DNA from: Candidatus Coprenecus pullicola
Lineage (GTDB): Bacteria > Bacteroidota > Bacteroidia > Bacteroidales > UBA932
Assembly: GCA_018711925.1 (NCBI GenBank)
Contig: DVHR01000069.1
Location: forward strand, 62,001-126,000
DNA: 64,000 bases
Direction of reading: 5' to 3'
In this document: piece by piece, positions 1 through 7,361 of the stretch
Layout: each line of letters starts with the position of its first letter
How positions within the stretch are numbered: the first letter of the stretch is position 1
Made by a program: the position numbers and the translations under genes
Notes under the pieces: model-generated
The model's database searches: none
Told to the model about the DNA's origin: nothing
What the model saw: only the letters and a program-made list of their open reading frames with translations

Positions 1-373
1 ACCCTGCATTTCCAGCTCGGACATTAATGTGAGGAACGCGACGCAAGACCTTCCAGCAGTCGAAAAGACCAGGCCCTCCCACCGCTTTGCGGCGGGCCCC
101 TCCCTCTTGTGCCGAGGGCGGCAAGTCTTTTCTCGTTGCTGGATGGTCTTGCAATGTGCAGCGCACCTGTTTGTAGCTGTAGGCCGGGACTCTTGGCAAG
201 AGGCCCTTCTCGCCGGGTGTGACTGGTGTCCACTTCAGGAGGTGGCCACGAAAGCAGCGTTTTGTAGGCACCTGCTCGGATGCGGGCACCTGCCCGGGCA
301 TGAAGGGCCACTTTTATCAGATTGAATTCACTTCTTCAGACGAAGCCGACTCTCGAGTTATGAAAGCGGATGC
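1..373. other. Left-edge non-coding stretch
   Basis: No convincing gene is seen in the first 373 bases. Open frames exist on both strands, but they overlap each other, lack a recognisable family and run through the dispersed repeat at 52-134. The rest is GC-rich unique sequence. It could be the 3' flank of a gene lying outside the window or the eroded end of a mobile element. Confidence 0.5.
52..134 (-). repeat. Dispersed repeat, copy A (inverted relative to copy B at 3201-3281)
   Basis: Read on the minus strand, this segment matches 3201-3281 over about 80 bp with scattered substitutions. The shared core includes GAGAAAAGACTTGCCGCC at one end and GGTCTTT followed by CGACTGC near the other. 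The match stops sharply at both ends while the flanks are unrelated, as for a dispersed intergenic repeat. GC-rich complementary runs inside it (CCGCCGC near GCGGCGGG) may fold. Function is unknown. The two copies enclose about 3.1 kb holding the cytochrome-like, Crp/Fnr and Fic genes. Confidence 0.75.
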
Positions 374-919
374 TCATACTGTCCGGCGTACTCTCCAGTC
401 GGCTTGCCGGACTTTCCCAGCAGCCTGACGGCCAGACCCGGGTAAAGAATTCCTCAGCACCGGGGCCCTCTTGATAATGTGCCCGCAAAACAGGACTGCC
501 GCCGCAATCCCGATACGGTAATGCCACAGCCCTATGCCGGATCCGGCCCCGCTGACAGCCAGAAGAACGTACCCGGTCAGGGCGACAGCCGCAAACAGCA
601 CCGAGACCGCAACAGTGACCCGGCTCCTGCGGCTACGGGCTCTGCCAGTGATTCCAGGTCTGCTCCTCTCACATCCCGGAGATTTCCGCCTGCGGCCCGG
701 CCCTGTCCGGAAAAGACCCTTGTACCAGTTCCAGTGCATCCTGACATGCCACAGAACAAAGACCGTAAACAGCAGGCTGGAGACAATATGCGCCACAGCC
801 CAGTTGTGCCAAAGAGCGTGACTGTCCCCATGACCGGCGATATGAAGCCCGAAACCGGTAAACACCGATGCGGCGAAAAGCGGCACAAGCACCCAGTCAA
901 TAACGAATACCTTTTTCAT
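374..919 (-). CDS. Small four-helix membrane protein, DUF4405/cytochrome b-like
   Basis: The 181-residue product has about four membrane segments: residues ~5-25, ~38-58, ~98-120 and ~130-150. Histidines lie in or beside them (LHIAGHGDSHALWHNW, VLWHVRMHWNW, GLWHYRIG, GHIIKR). This layout resembles DUF4405 and small b-type cytochromes in which paired histidines hold haem in the membrane. The start is the ATG at 919, preceded by an AGGAAA ribosome-binding stretch. The arginine-rich loop at ~68-97 and the polar C-terminal tail are probably cytoplasmic. It lies just downstream of the Crp/Fnr gene on the same strand, which fits redox or respiratory control, but the partner is unknown. Haem binding is inferred from histidine placement only. 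Confidence 0.65.
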   Translation of the reverse strand: MKKVFVIDWVLVPLFAASVFTGFGLHIAGHGDSHALWHNWAVAHIVSSLLFTVFVLWHVRMHWNWYKGLFRTGPGRRRKSPGCERSRPGITGRARSRRSRVTVAVSVLFAAVALTGYVLLAVSGAGSGIGLWHYRIGIAAAVLFCGHIIKRAPVLRNSLPGSGRQAAGKVRQADWRVRRTV

Positions 920-944
920 TTTCCTGAACTTTTGATCAGTGCGG

Positions 945-952
945 CAAAACTA
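945..952 (-). promoter_or_regulatory. Candidate -7 box for the DUF4405-like gene
   Basis: The minus strand reads TAGTTTTG, which fits the Bacteroidetes TAnnTTTG -7 element, 25 bp before the ATG at 919. No clear TTTG element is present at the usual upstream distance, so the call rests on the -7 box alone. Confidence 0.4.
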
Positions 953-1054
953 CGGCATCCACACGGCATAAGACGATAACAATTGTAAAGAAACGCAAGG
1001 CCGCAGCAACTCAGTGCGGCAGCATCGTCACGAGACAATCTCCACGAGACGTCC

Positions 1055-1561
1055 TCACCGCCGTGCCCGTATGCGGGAGAGCGACACCGGAGTGATTCCG
1101 AGCCAGGAGGCGATGTAGTGCTGCGGCACCCGGCGGATGATTTCAGGGCTGGTCCGCAACAGTTCCTCGTAACGCTGCTGCGGCGTGTTCCTAATGCGCG
1201 ACAGGAAGAGCTGCTGGTAACTGTGGAAGCGGTCGATCAGTTTCTCCTCATATCTACGTCTGAGCCAGGGACTCTGTTCGATGAGCCGGTAAAAATCATC
1301 CCTGCCCACGGACAGGAGCTCGGAAGGCTCGATGCTCTCCAGCGAGAACAGACTGGGCTGACGCCTGTACATGCTGTCGAACGAGGCCACGAAGTCCCCT
1401 TCGAAGAAGAACTGGAAAGTGATGTCCTTCCCGTCATTCCAGAAGAACAGGCGCAGACAGCCTTTCCGGATAAAATACAAGGTGTCGGCCACCTGCCCCT
1501 CCTCCAGCAGCAGGGTCCTGGCCGGAACAACCAGTGGCGTAATAAGGTCTTTCAGTCGCAT
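1055..1561 (-). CDS. Crp/Fnr family transcription regulator
   Basis: The product (168 residues from the ATG at 1561) has an N-terminal cyclic-nucleotide-binding beta-barrel fold (VPARTLLLEEGQVADTLYFI, then KGCLRLFFW and EGDFVASFDSM) and a C-terminal winged helix ending VPQHYIASWLGITPVSLSRIR, the typical Crp/Fnr recognition helix. No cysteine cluster for an iron-sulfur centre is visible, so it is probably not an oxygen-sensing Fnr. The cNMP domain starts almost at residue 1; an in-frame TTG 48 nt upstream would add 16 residues, so the true start is uncertain. Many Bacteroidales carry such short Crp-like proteins without a known ligand. The nearest candidate target is the downstream cytochrome-like gene. 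Confidence 0.8.
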   Translation of the reverse strand: MRLKDLITPLVVPARTLLLEEGQVADTLYFIRKGCLRLFFWNDGKDITFQFFFEGDFVASFDSMYRRQPSLFSLESIEPSELLSVGRDDFYRLIEQSPWLRRRYEEKLIDRFHSYQQLFLSRIRNTPQQRYEELLRTSPEIIRRVPQHYIASWLGITPVSLSRIRARR

Positions 1562-1717
1562 AATTGAAATGATACATCTGACAAATCGACACGAAGATAG
1601 TAATTTCAATCTACTCTACGTCCATCAGCCGTTAGAGGAATTCACCGGAACCCGGAACATAGAAAGAAACACAGACATTGCATAGGACACGAGACTTAAA
1701 AGCCCTGTCCTGGAGCG

Positions 1718-2740
1718 TCAGATATTGTCCACAAGCACTTGCCAATGCCCGCCTTTGTCCGGCCCGACCCGTCGGAGCACCCCCTCGGCCTTCATTCTGG
1801 CAATATGTTTTTCCACGGCTTTTGAACTTATACCTATCCGCCCGGCCAGAGCAGCCGCGCTTAGTGTATTGTCTTCAGAAAGCAGCACGATGATTTTCTC
1901 CCTACTTTTCATCTTTTTATCCCCACCTTTTACCGTTTTCTCCCAACTTATTGAAGGCTCCTCAATAGATGTTCGGTATGCATCAATATCTTGAGCAAGA
2001 TTCTTAATCATCGTGGAGGCCATAAATCCCCTGAATACATTCAGGTCATCACTCTCCCGGGTTTCCACCAACGCCTTGATGTATTCCTCCTTATCCTCTT
2101 TGAGGATTTTCGTCGGAATCAGCCCGAACTCAAACTGCAGCATATTCATGACAAGGCGTACCATTCTGCCGTTGCCGTCCGCCCATGGATGTATCGTCAC
2201 CAGATGATAATGAGCGTCAAAACTGAACCGATACAGTTGCGCGATACTCTTGCCGGCATAACCTTTCCGCTCCTCATTCAGCCACGCGCATAACTCCGCC
2301 AGCCTGGCCGGAATCTTACTGTAATTCATGTACGACTTTCCTCCGACCCCTGCCGTAACATTCAGCAGACGCAATTCGCCTTTCGCTGACGAAAAATCCC
2401 CCAACACCGTCTTATACTCCTGCCCGGTATTCCTCATAACAAGAGCGGACAGCTCTTTCAACACGTCTATCGTAAAATCAGTGTGGGCACGGGCAAGCCG
2501 TATGGCATATTCGTAGGCATTTTTAAGGTCGAGATTCATATTCTGCTCCGATATGCTCTTCCCCTTTAAACTGACCCCTTGATCAAACATGATTTGGTTC
2601 TCGAGCTCGGTAATGGTTGAGCCTTCGATGGCCGTTGAATGGGTTATAAGCGAATACAGATAGAACTTGTCATAGTCTATCTGCCTGTCTATGCCCAATT
2701 CCCTATAGAGGGACACCAATTTTTCGAGTTCCGTCTGCAT
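1718..2740 (-). CDS. Fic family protein (class II, with C-terminal winged helix)
   Basis: Fic enzymes transfer AMP from ATP to a hydroxyl side chain of a target protein. The 340-residue product has an N-terminal inhibitory motif STAIEG at 35-40, placing it in the self-inhibited class II group. The active-site motif HPWADGNGR is at 184-192, with catalytic His184. A lysine-rich linker of three heptads at 265-285 leads to a winged-helix DNA-binding domain at ~283-335. The start chosen is the ATG at 2740, preceded by AAAGAGGA; the longer frame runs into upstream repeats. Composition is AT-richer than most neighbours and the gene lies between inverted dispersed repeats, consistent with transfer. 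The target protein is unknown; such proteins are either stand-alone regulators or toxin-like. Confidence 0.88.
   Translation of the reverse strand: MQTELEKLVSLYRELGIDRQIDYDKFYLYSLITHSTAIEGSTITELENQIMFDQGVSLKGKSISEQNMNLDLKNAYEYAIRLARAHTDFTIDVLKELSALVMRNTGQEYKTVLGDFSSAKGELRLLNVTAGVGGKSYMNYSKIPARLAELCAWLNEERKGYAGKSIAQLYRFSFDAHYHLVTIHPWADGNGRMVRLVMNMLQFEFGLIPTKILKEDKEEYIKALVETRESDDLNVFRGFMASTMIKNLAQDIDAYRTSIEEPSISWEKTVKGGDKKMKSREKIIVLLSEDNTLSAAALAGRIGISSKAVEKHIARMKAEGVLRRVGPDKGGHWQVLVDNI
1894..1947 (-). repeat. Three 21-bp-spaced repeats inside the Fic linker
   Basis: On the plus strand, TTTTCTCCCTAC (1894-1905), TTTTATCCCCAC (1915-1926) and TTTTCTCCCAAC (1936-1947) recur at an exact 21-bp spacing. 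They encode the heptads SWEKTVK, GGDKKMK and SREKIIV that join the Fic domain to the winged helix. The same 12-mers reappear in the promoter region at 2771-2825. A coding heptad repeat explains the 21-bp period, but not its second occurrence upstream of the gene. Confidence 0.8.
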
Positions 2741-2770
2741 AATATGTCCTCTTTTTCCGCAAAGATACAT

Positions 2771-2825
2771 TTTTCTCCCTACCCTACATCCGTTTTCTCC
2801 CAACTTTTCATCTTTTTCTCCCTAC
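2771..2825 (-). promoter_or_regulatory. Triple direct repeat upstream of the Fic gene (candidate operator)
   Basis: TTTTCTCCC followed by TAC, AAC and TAC occurs at 2771-2782, 2793-2804 and 2814-2825, with spacings of 22 and 21 bp, about two helical turns. The first repeat lies 31 bp before the Fic ATG. Regular helical phasing in a promoter region suggests a protein-binding array, and the Fic product has its own winged helix. The block also closely resembles the DNA of the Fic linker, so it may instead be a duplicated gene fragment. Confidence 0.5.
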
Positions 2826-2963
2826 TTTTCGAGGTTATTGAAAAACACAGCGCAATTCCCATACCTTACTGAGAGCAAAGGGACTGTTGATGGGACGAAC
2901 ACCTATCCTACACCTCACTATCACAATACGTTGATTATCTGAAATTTATACTAACAAGTCCAA

Positions 2964-3016
2964 GGACAGGGGTGGGCCAAATGGGTGAAAACAGGCAAAA
3001 ATCATGACCCCTGTCC
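2964..3016. other. 10-bp perfect inverted repeat with 33-bp loop
   Basis: GGACAGGGGT at 2964-2973 is exactly complementary to ACCCCTGTCC at 3007-3016. A second inner pair, GGGT (2983-2986) with ACCC (3007-3010), competes for the same arm. No T-tract follows directly, so it is not a standard terminator. It lies in the 0.45-kb gene-free stretch between the Fic promoter and the second dispersed repeat and could be a recombination site, an element end or an RNA hairpin. Confidence 0.5.
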
Positions 3017-3200
3017 TCAGAGCGTTTTAGCTTATACGTTGAATAACAGCGTGTTGACTGATTACCGCTGAGGATAGGTATCGCCAAGTTTCGTAGAAGT
3101 GCCGGATATTTTAATTGCGAGAATGTCAGGAACGCTGGAATTGTTGAAAATATGGTCATTTTAAGGGCTTATCTTCCTCGCAAGCTAAGGGTATTTTGTG

Positions 3201-3281
3201 GAGAAAAGACTTGCCGCCCCCGGCACAAGAGGGAGGAGTCCGCCGCGAAGCTATGGAAGGACCTGGTCTTTCGACTGCCGG
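3201..3281 (+). repeat. Dispersed repeat, copy B
   Basis: This is the direct-orientation partner of 52-134, with about 80 bp of similarity starting GAGAAAAGACTTGCCGCC and ending near CGACTGCCGGA. It lies upstream of the acetyltransferase promoter. A long open frame runs through it into the acetyltransferase, but the repeat part is not credible coding sequence, which is why the later start was chosen for that gene. Confidence 0.75.
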
Positions 3282-3334
3282 ATGCTCATGAGCAGACCAA
3301 GGGAGAGAGGGAAAACGCACGGCATGGTAGATTC

Positions 3335-3364
3335 TTGCAAATCGGGAGGAAGACTGTATATTTG
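3335..3364 (+). promoter_or_regulatory. Bacteroidetes promoter for the GNAT gene
   Basis: TTG at 3335-3337 and TATATTTG at 3357-3364 are separated by 19 bp, a good fit to the primary sigma factor consensus. The predicted start of transcription near 3369 leaves an about 100-nt leader before the ATG at 3468. Confidence 0.65.
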
Positions 3365-3467
3365 CACAGACAATACCCAGCCTGCGACAGGCAGCCGGTA
3401 CGGCCCGGAACAAAGCCGACCGACAAGACAGGCAGGAATGCCCAGGCAGGGCCGGAACAACACACAG

Positions 3468-4019
3468 ATGATGCACAACACCATTGCGATACGTCAAGAG
3501 ACCGCGGCGGATTTCACACAAGTCCGCGAAGTGATAAGAGCTGCTTTCCAGGATATCGAAGAAAGCGATCATACAGAGCACCTTCTCGTAGATAGGCTGA
3601 GACAGTCAGACGCATATATAGCGGAACTTTCCTTAGTAGCAGAGACAGCTGACGGACAGATAGCCGGACACATCATGCTCTCAAAAGCCGAAGTGATATC
3701 CGGTGACAGGACACATACGGTACTGGCTGTGGCCCCATTGTCCGTACTACCGGCATTCCAAAGAAGCGGGATAGGCTCCATGCTTATCCGTGAGGCACAC
3801 AGAAGAGCGTCAGATTCAGGGTATGACGCAGCCGTGCTGCTCGGGCACAAAGACTACTATCCCAAATTCGGCTACAAAAAGGCCTCGCTGTCCGGGATAA
3901 AGTTCCCCTTCGACGCCCCGGACGAGTGCTGCATGGTCGCGGAACTAAAGCCAGGAGCCTTGAAAGACATACACGGGACGGTACATTATCCCGATGCGTT
4001 TCAGATTGACCAACAATGA
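3468..4019 (+). CDS. GNAT family N-acetyltransferase (YhbS-like)
   Basis: The product (183 residues from ATG 3468, or 182 from the adjacent ATG 3471) begins IAIRQETAADFTQVREVI and carries the acetyl-CoA pyrophosphate loop VLPAFQRSGIGSMLI at ~90-104. It is followed by the YhbS-type segment LGHKDYYPKFGYKKAS. GNAT enzymes move an acetyl group from acetyl-CoA to an amine; the substrate is unknown. The frame is open further upstream, but that part translates the dispersed repeat and lies upstream of the promoter at 3335-3364, so it is excluded. It is an isolated gene with its own promoter. Confidence 0.85.
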   Translation: MMHNTIAIRQETAADFTQVREVIRAAFQDIEESDHTEHLLVDRLRQSDAYIAELSLVAETADGQIAGHIMLSKAEVISGDRTHTVLAVAPLSVLPAFQRSGIGSMLIREAHRRASDSGYDAAVLLGHKDYYPKFGYKKASLSGIKFPFDAPDECCMVAELKPGALKDIHGTVHYPDAFQIDQQ

Positions 4020-4092
4020 CATACACAGCCTGCCCGCCAATATCCACAAAGCACTCCACGGGACAGCACGCACATTGCTTAACAGTTTTTAG

Positions 4093-4100
4093 TACTTTTG
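4093..4100 (+). promoter_or_regulatory. -7 box for the DUF3667 gene
   Basis: TACTTTTG ends 22 bp before the ATG at 4123 and is followed by C, as is common in this family of promoters. An upstream TTG at 4075-4077 is only 15 bp away, shorter than the usual 19-20 bp. Confidence 0.5.
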
Positions 4101-4122
4101 CGCACTAATTTCAAGACCGACT

Positions 4123-5403
4123 ATGGACATCAAAGAAGAAGAAGTTCCTCAAGTGACACCTGAGAGAAATGAGACTGCGGACACTTTGACAGAAACTGGT
4201 AATCGCACGGATAATAAGGGACTGAAGGCGGCCGGGGAAAGGCTGAAAGAAAGGGCCGCGAAAAGGAAACGGCTTATCCTCCGGAACATAGAGCTCAAGA
4301 GAATCCGGCGTGTGCGGCGGAAGACCATCCCCAAGTACACCTATTGCAAGAACTGCGGAACGGAGCTGAAAGGGATGTACTGCCACCGGTGCGGACAGTA
4401 CGCTCTGGATGTGGAGCAGCCTTTCTGGAAATACATCAAGCAGTACTTCGAGAATGTCTACCAGTTCGACGGCAAGGTCTGGGTCACTATCTGGATGCTG
4501 TTCCGCAGGCCTGGCTTTCTCACCACAGAGTTCAATGCCGGGAAAATCGTCTCCTACGTCCACCCGATGCGGCTGCTGATGTTCATCACCGTACTTTTCT
4601 TCCTGTTTTTCTTCTCCCAGATGGGGGAATGGGTCAACGTCGTCAACAGCGCCAAAGCAGACAATTCCATGGAGACATTTGAGGCAATCAAGGAAAACCC
4701 TACTGCCTGGCGGGAACTGACAGCCCTGGACAAATCCTCAACCATCGCGATAGTGGCCGACTCGTCCGCACTAGCCCGTTTTCCGGAGCTGTTCGAGATA
4801 GTTGAGTGCAGCCGATACAAGATGACAGAGCCGGACAGCCCCGTTAGAGATACTCTGACTGTGAATGTAGCCGGCGGCCTGATCGACCGGACAGGATTGG
4901 AGCCTCTGCAGGAATGGAAAGGTATTCCGCTCTACGCACTCACATCCGAAAGCGCAGGACCGGAGCAGGAAGCCGAAAATCTGAAGAAAGCCGCATTCGA
5001 AAACAATTTTCTCAGTTATGCCAGTAAATGGACTCCTATCCTGATACTGCTGCTCGCTCCTTTTTTAGCACTGTTCAGCAAAGTCCTCTACCGGAAATAC
5101 AAGATAGGATACATGGGCAATTTTGTATTCGTACTTCACCTCAACAGTTTCGTATTCATCATCCTTGCCGCATACCTCCTGCTGAACGGATTTTTCCCGG
5201 CACAGAGCGCCGTCTGGACATGGCTTTTCTTCCTGTACCTGCTTTATTACACTACAGTTGCCTCACACAAAGTCTACGCCGGCACCGGTTGGGTGAAGTG
5301 CGCGGTCAAATCCATACTGATGTGGACAGCCTTCCTGCTGGTACTGGCGGCGGCACTGATAGGACTGATTGTCCTCATTGCCCTGAAAATGGATGTGGTG
5401 TAA
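4123..5403 (+). CDS. DUF3667 domain membrane protein with zinc ribbon
   Basis: The 426-residue product has a charged N-terminal region (1-65) and a zinc-ribbon-like segment YCKNCGTELKGMYCHRCGQ with four cysteines at ~74-92. The conserved DUF3667 block follows (FWKYIKQYFENVYQFDGK and FRRPGFLTTEFNAGKIVSYVHPMRLLMF). Membrane segments lie at ~150-166, ~304-320, ~336-356, ~364-382 and ~400-422. A soluble loop of about 135 residues sits between the first and second segments. DUF3667 proteins are common single-copy membrane proteins in Bacteroidetes with no assigned function. The gene stands alone between two promoters, so context adds little. Confidence 0.85.
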   Translation: MDIKEEEVPQVTPERNETADTLTETGNRTDNKGLKAAGERLKERAAKRKRLILRNIELKRIRRVRRKTIPKYTYCKNCGTELKGMYCHRCGQYALDVEQPFWKYIKQYFENVYQFDGKVWVTIWMLFRRPGFLTTEFNAGKIVSYVHPMRLLMFITVLFFLFFFSQMGEWVNVVNSAKADNSMETFEAIKENPTAWRELTALDKSSTIAIVADSSALARFPELFEIVECSRYKMTEPDSPVRDTLTVNVAGGLIDRTGLEPLQEWKGIPLYALTSESAGPEQEAENLKKAAFENNFLSYASKWTPILILLLAPFLALFSKVLYRKYKIGYMGNFVFVLHLNSFVFIILAAYLLLNGFFPAQSAVWTWLFFLYLLYYTTVASHKVYAGTGWVKCAVKSILMWTAFLLVLAAALIGLIVLIALKMDVV

Positions 5404-5430
5404 AAAAGAGCAGCGTAACGGTATTTTGCT

Positions 5431-5438
5431 TAAGTTTG
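5431..5438 (+). promoter_or_regulatory. Candidate -7 box for the SDR-VOC pair
   Basis: TAAGTTTG lies 23 bp before the ATG at 5462. No strong -33 element is seen at the expected distance, so confidence is moderate. Confidence 0.4.
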
Positions 5439-5461
5439 TAGGTTGAAATAAGAAAACGGAT

Positions 5462-6253
5462 ATGGTACAGTTCAAGGACAAGACCCTGCTGATAACGGGC
5501 GGGGGTACGGGCATAGGCGAGGCCATCGCCTACCAGTTCGCACAAAGAGGAACCAATGTGATACTCTCCGGCCTCGGTGAGGAGCAGTTGAGAAAAGTGG
5601 AGGAACGCTGCCGCCAGTACGGGGTAAAGGCCTGGCACAAGGAAGTGAACCTCGAAAGCAGTGAATCCATCGACGCGCTGGTGGAATACGTGGACAGTCT
5701 CGGGGTCAAGCCGGACTTCTTCGTGCTCAACGCCGGCATATCCCAAAGGGCACTTACACTCGACTGCGACATCGCCTTAGACCGCAAACTAATGGAGATC
5801 AACTATTTCGGAGGCATTTACATCATAAAGAAGTTCAAGGAGCATCTGAAGACAGCCAAAGAGATACACATCGCCGTGACCACTTCCATCTCCGGCCTGT
5901 TCGGCTTCCCGCTCCGCTCGGCCTACTGCGCCTCGAAGCACGCTCTGTTCGGCTTCTACGAGTCCCTGGAACTGGAGTACCCCAACATAAAAGTCACCTT
6001 CCTCATCCCAGGCCGCATCCGCACCGAGATATCCAAGAGCGCCCTGCTCGCCTCCGGGGAGAAGTTCGCCAAGATGGACCCCGGCCAGGCCAACGGAATG
6101 GACGTGACCAAGTGCGCCAAGGTGGCTCTGAAGGCCATAGCCAAGGAGAAGCACAAGAAACTCATCGGCGGCAAGGAGCTGCTGATGGCTTACTTCTACA
6201 AATACACCCCCTGGCTGTTCTACATCCTGGCCAGAAAGGTATCGGCACATTAA
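5462..6253 (+). CDS. Short-chain dehydrogenase/reductase
   Basis: The 263-residue protein is a classical SDR. It has the dinucleotide-binding glycine motif TGGGTGIGEAIA at ~11-22, an NAG motif (VLNAGIS) at ~88-94, and a catalytic Ser (TTSISG) plus YCASK (Tyr-x3-Lys) at ~157-161. The nearest broad relatives by pattern are DltE-like or 3-oxoacyl-type SDRs, but the substrate cannot be read from sequence. A C-terminal stretch rich in aromatic residues (LLMAYFYKYTPWLFYIL) suggests membrane contact. It is followed after 27 bp by the VOC gene, and the two form a likely operon. Confidence 0.85.
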   Translation: MVQFKDKTLLITGGGTGIGEAIAYQFAQRGTNVILSGLGEEQLRKVEERCRQYGVKAWHKEVNLESSESIDALVEYVDSLGVKPDFFVLNAGISQRALTLDCDIALDRKLMEINYFGGIYIIKKFKEHLKTAKEIHIAVTTSISGLFGFPLRSAYCASKHALFGFYESLELEYPNIKVTFLIPGRIRTEISKSALLASGEKFAKMDPGQANGMDVTKCAKVALKAIAKEKHKKLIGGKELLMAYFYKYTPWLFYILARKVSAH

Positions 6254-6280
6254 TCATTTACGGATAAAATCAAGGACAAT

Positions 6281-7354
6281 ATGGATAAAATCATCTGTGG
6301 CATACAGCAGGTCGGCATCGGTGTAAGGAACGTCGCCGAGTCGTGGAAATGGTATAAGGACAATTTCGGCTTCGACACCAAGATATTCGGAGCCGAGGGC
6401 GTGGCCGAGAGGATGCTGCCCTACACCGGAGGAAAGCCCCAGCCCCGATACGCCATCCTGGTGTACAACCTCCGTGGAGGCGCCGGCTTCGAAGTATGGG
6501 AGCCCAGGGGCCGCGAGTTGAATTACGTGAGCTTCGAACCGGCTCTCGGAGACCTCGGCATCTACGCCTGCAAGATCAAGTCCCGTGACGTGCAGGCCGC
6601 ATACAGGCAACTGAGCAAGGCGCAAGGTGCCCGGATAGTGACGGAAGTCACCAAAACTCCCGACGGACGGGAGCATTTCTTCCTCTACGACCCCTGGAAC
6701 AATCTCTTCGAGGTCGAGTCCGACTCCTACGTCTTCATCGATGAGAACAAGAACACCGGCGGAGGCAACGGAGCCATCCTCGGAGTCACCGACATGAAAA
6801 AGTCGATAAAGTTCTACTCCACCCTGATGGACTACGACAAGGTCGAATACGATGTGACCGGAATCCAGGCTGACCTGAAAGGCGTGCCGGGCAGCCAATA
6901 TTCATTACGCCGCGTCCTGCTCTCCCGCAGCAAGCCCATCGAAGGGCCTCTGAGCGAGGTGATGGGTACCTCCCGCATAGAGTTGGTGCAGCGCATTCCC
7001 GAAGGATTCGACGTACCCGCCCCGAGAATGATATACGAAGGCCGCTACTGGGGCGACCCCGGCTTCATCCACCTGTGCTTCGACATCCGCAACATGGAGG
7101 CCATCCGCGAGACGGCCGAGTCCTTGGGACACAGTTTCGTATGCGACGGAGGCCGCGACTTCAAGATGGGCGAGGCTGACGGGCATTTCACCTACGTGGA
7201 GGACCCCGACGGCACCCTCATCGAGTTCGTGGAGACCTTCAAGGTGCCCATCCTCAAGAAATGGGGCATCTACCTCCACCTCGAGAAGCGCGACCCGCAC
7301 AGGCAGCTTCCCCGCTACATGACCCGTGCCCTGCGCTTCCTCCGCTCAAAATAA
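6281..7354 (+). CDS. Two-domain VOC (glyoxalase/dioxygenase-fold) protein
   Basis: The 357-residue product contains two vicinal-oxygen-chelate modules, roughly 1-150 and 160-345. Each has the typical start (GIQQVGIGVRNVAESWKWY and AILGVTDMKKSIKFYSTL) and end (YDPWNNLFEVESD and EDPDGTLIEFVET). Metal-ligand candidates include the Glu of the first-module end, His in GFIHLCFDI and the terminal Glu. Such folds isomerise, cleave or oxygenate small substrates through a divalent metal. The adjacent SDR suggests a two-step conversion of a shared carbonyl-containing metabolite. The substrate is unknown. The C-terminal tail is basic (RALRFLRSK). Confidence 0.8.
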   Translation: MDKIICGIQQVGIGVRNVAESWKWYKDNFGFDTKIFGAEGVAERMLPYTGGKPQPRYAILVYNLRGGAGFEVWEPRGRELNYVSFEPALGDLGIYACKIKSRDVQAAYRQLSKAQGARIVTEVTKTPDGREHFFLYDPWNNLFEVESDSYVFIDENKNTGGGNGAILGVTDMKKSIKFYSTLMDYDKVEYDVTGIQADLKGVPGSQYSLRRVLLSRSKPIEGPLSEVMGTSRIELVQRIPEGFDVPAPRMIYEGRYWGDPGFIHLCFDIRNMEAIRETAESLGHSFVCDGGRDFKMGEADGHFTYVEDPDGTLIEFVETFKVPILKKWGIYLHLEKRDPHRQLPRYMTRALRFLRSK

Positions 7355-7361
7355 ATCTGGA

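Noticed and set aside
1718..2740. Fic toxin-antitoxin pair
   Set aside because: The inhibitory motif STAIEG is within the same protein and no small antitoxin gene is adjacent, so a two-gene toxin-antitoxin system is not supported.
2935..3159. 74-codon minus-strand frame in the Fic-GNAT gap
   Set aside because: No family, no ribosome-binding site, and it includes the inverted repeat at 2964-3016; more likely non-coding.
3198..3467. Upstream in-frame extension of the GNAT gene
   Set aside because: It translates the dispersed repeat and lies before the promoter at 3335-3364; the GNAT fold begins at 3468-3471.
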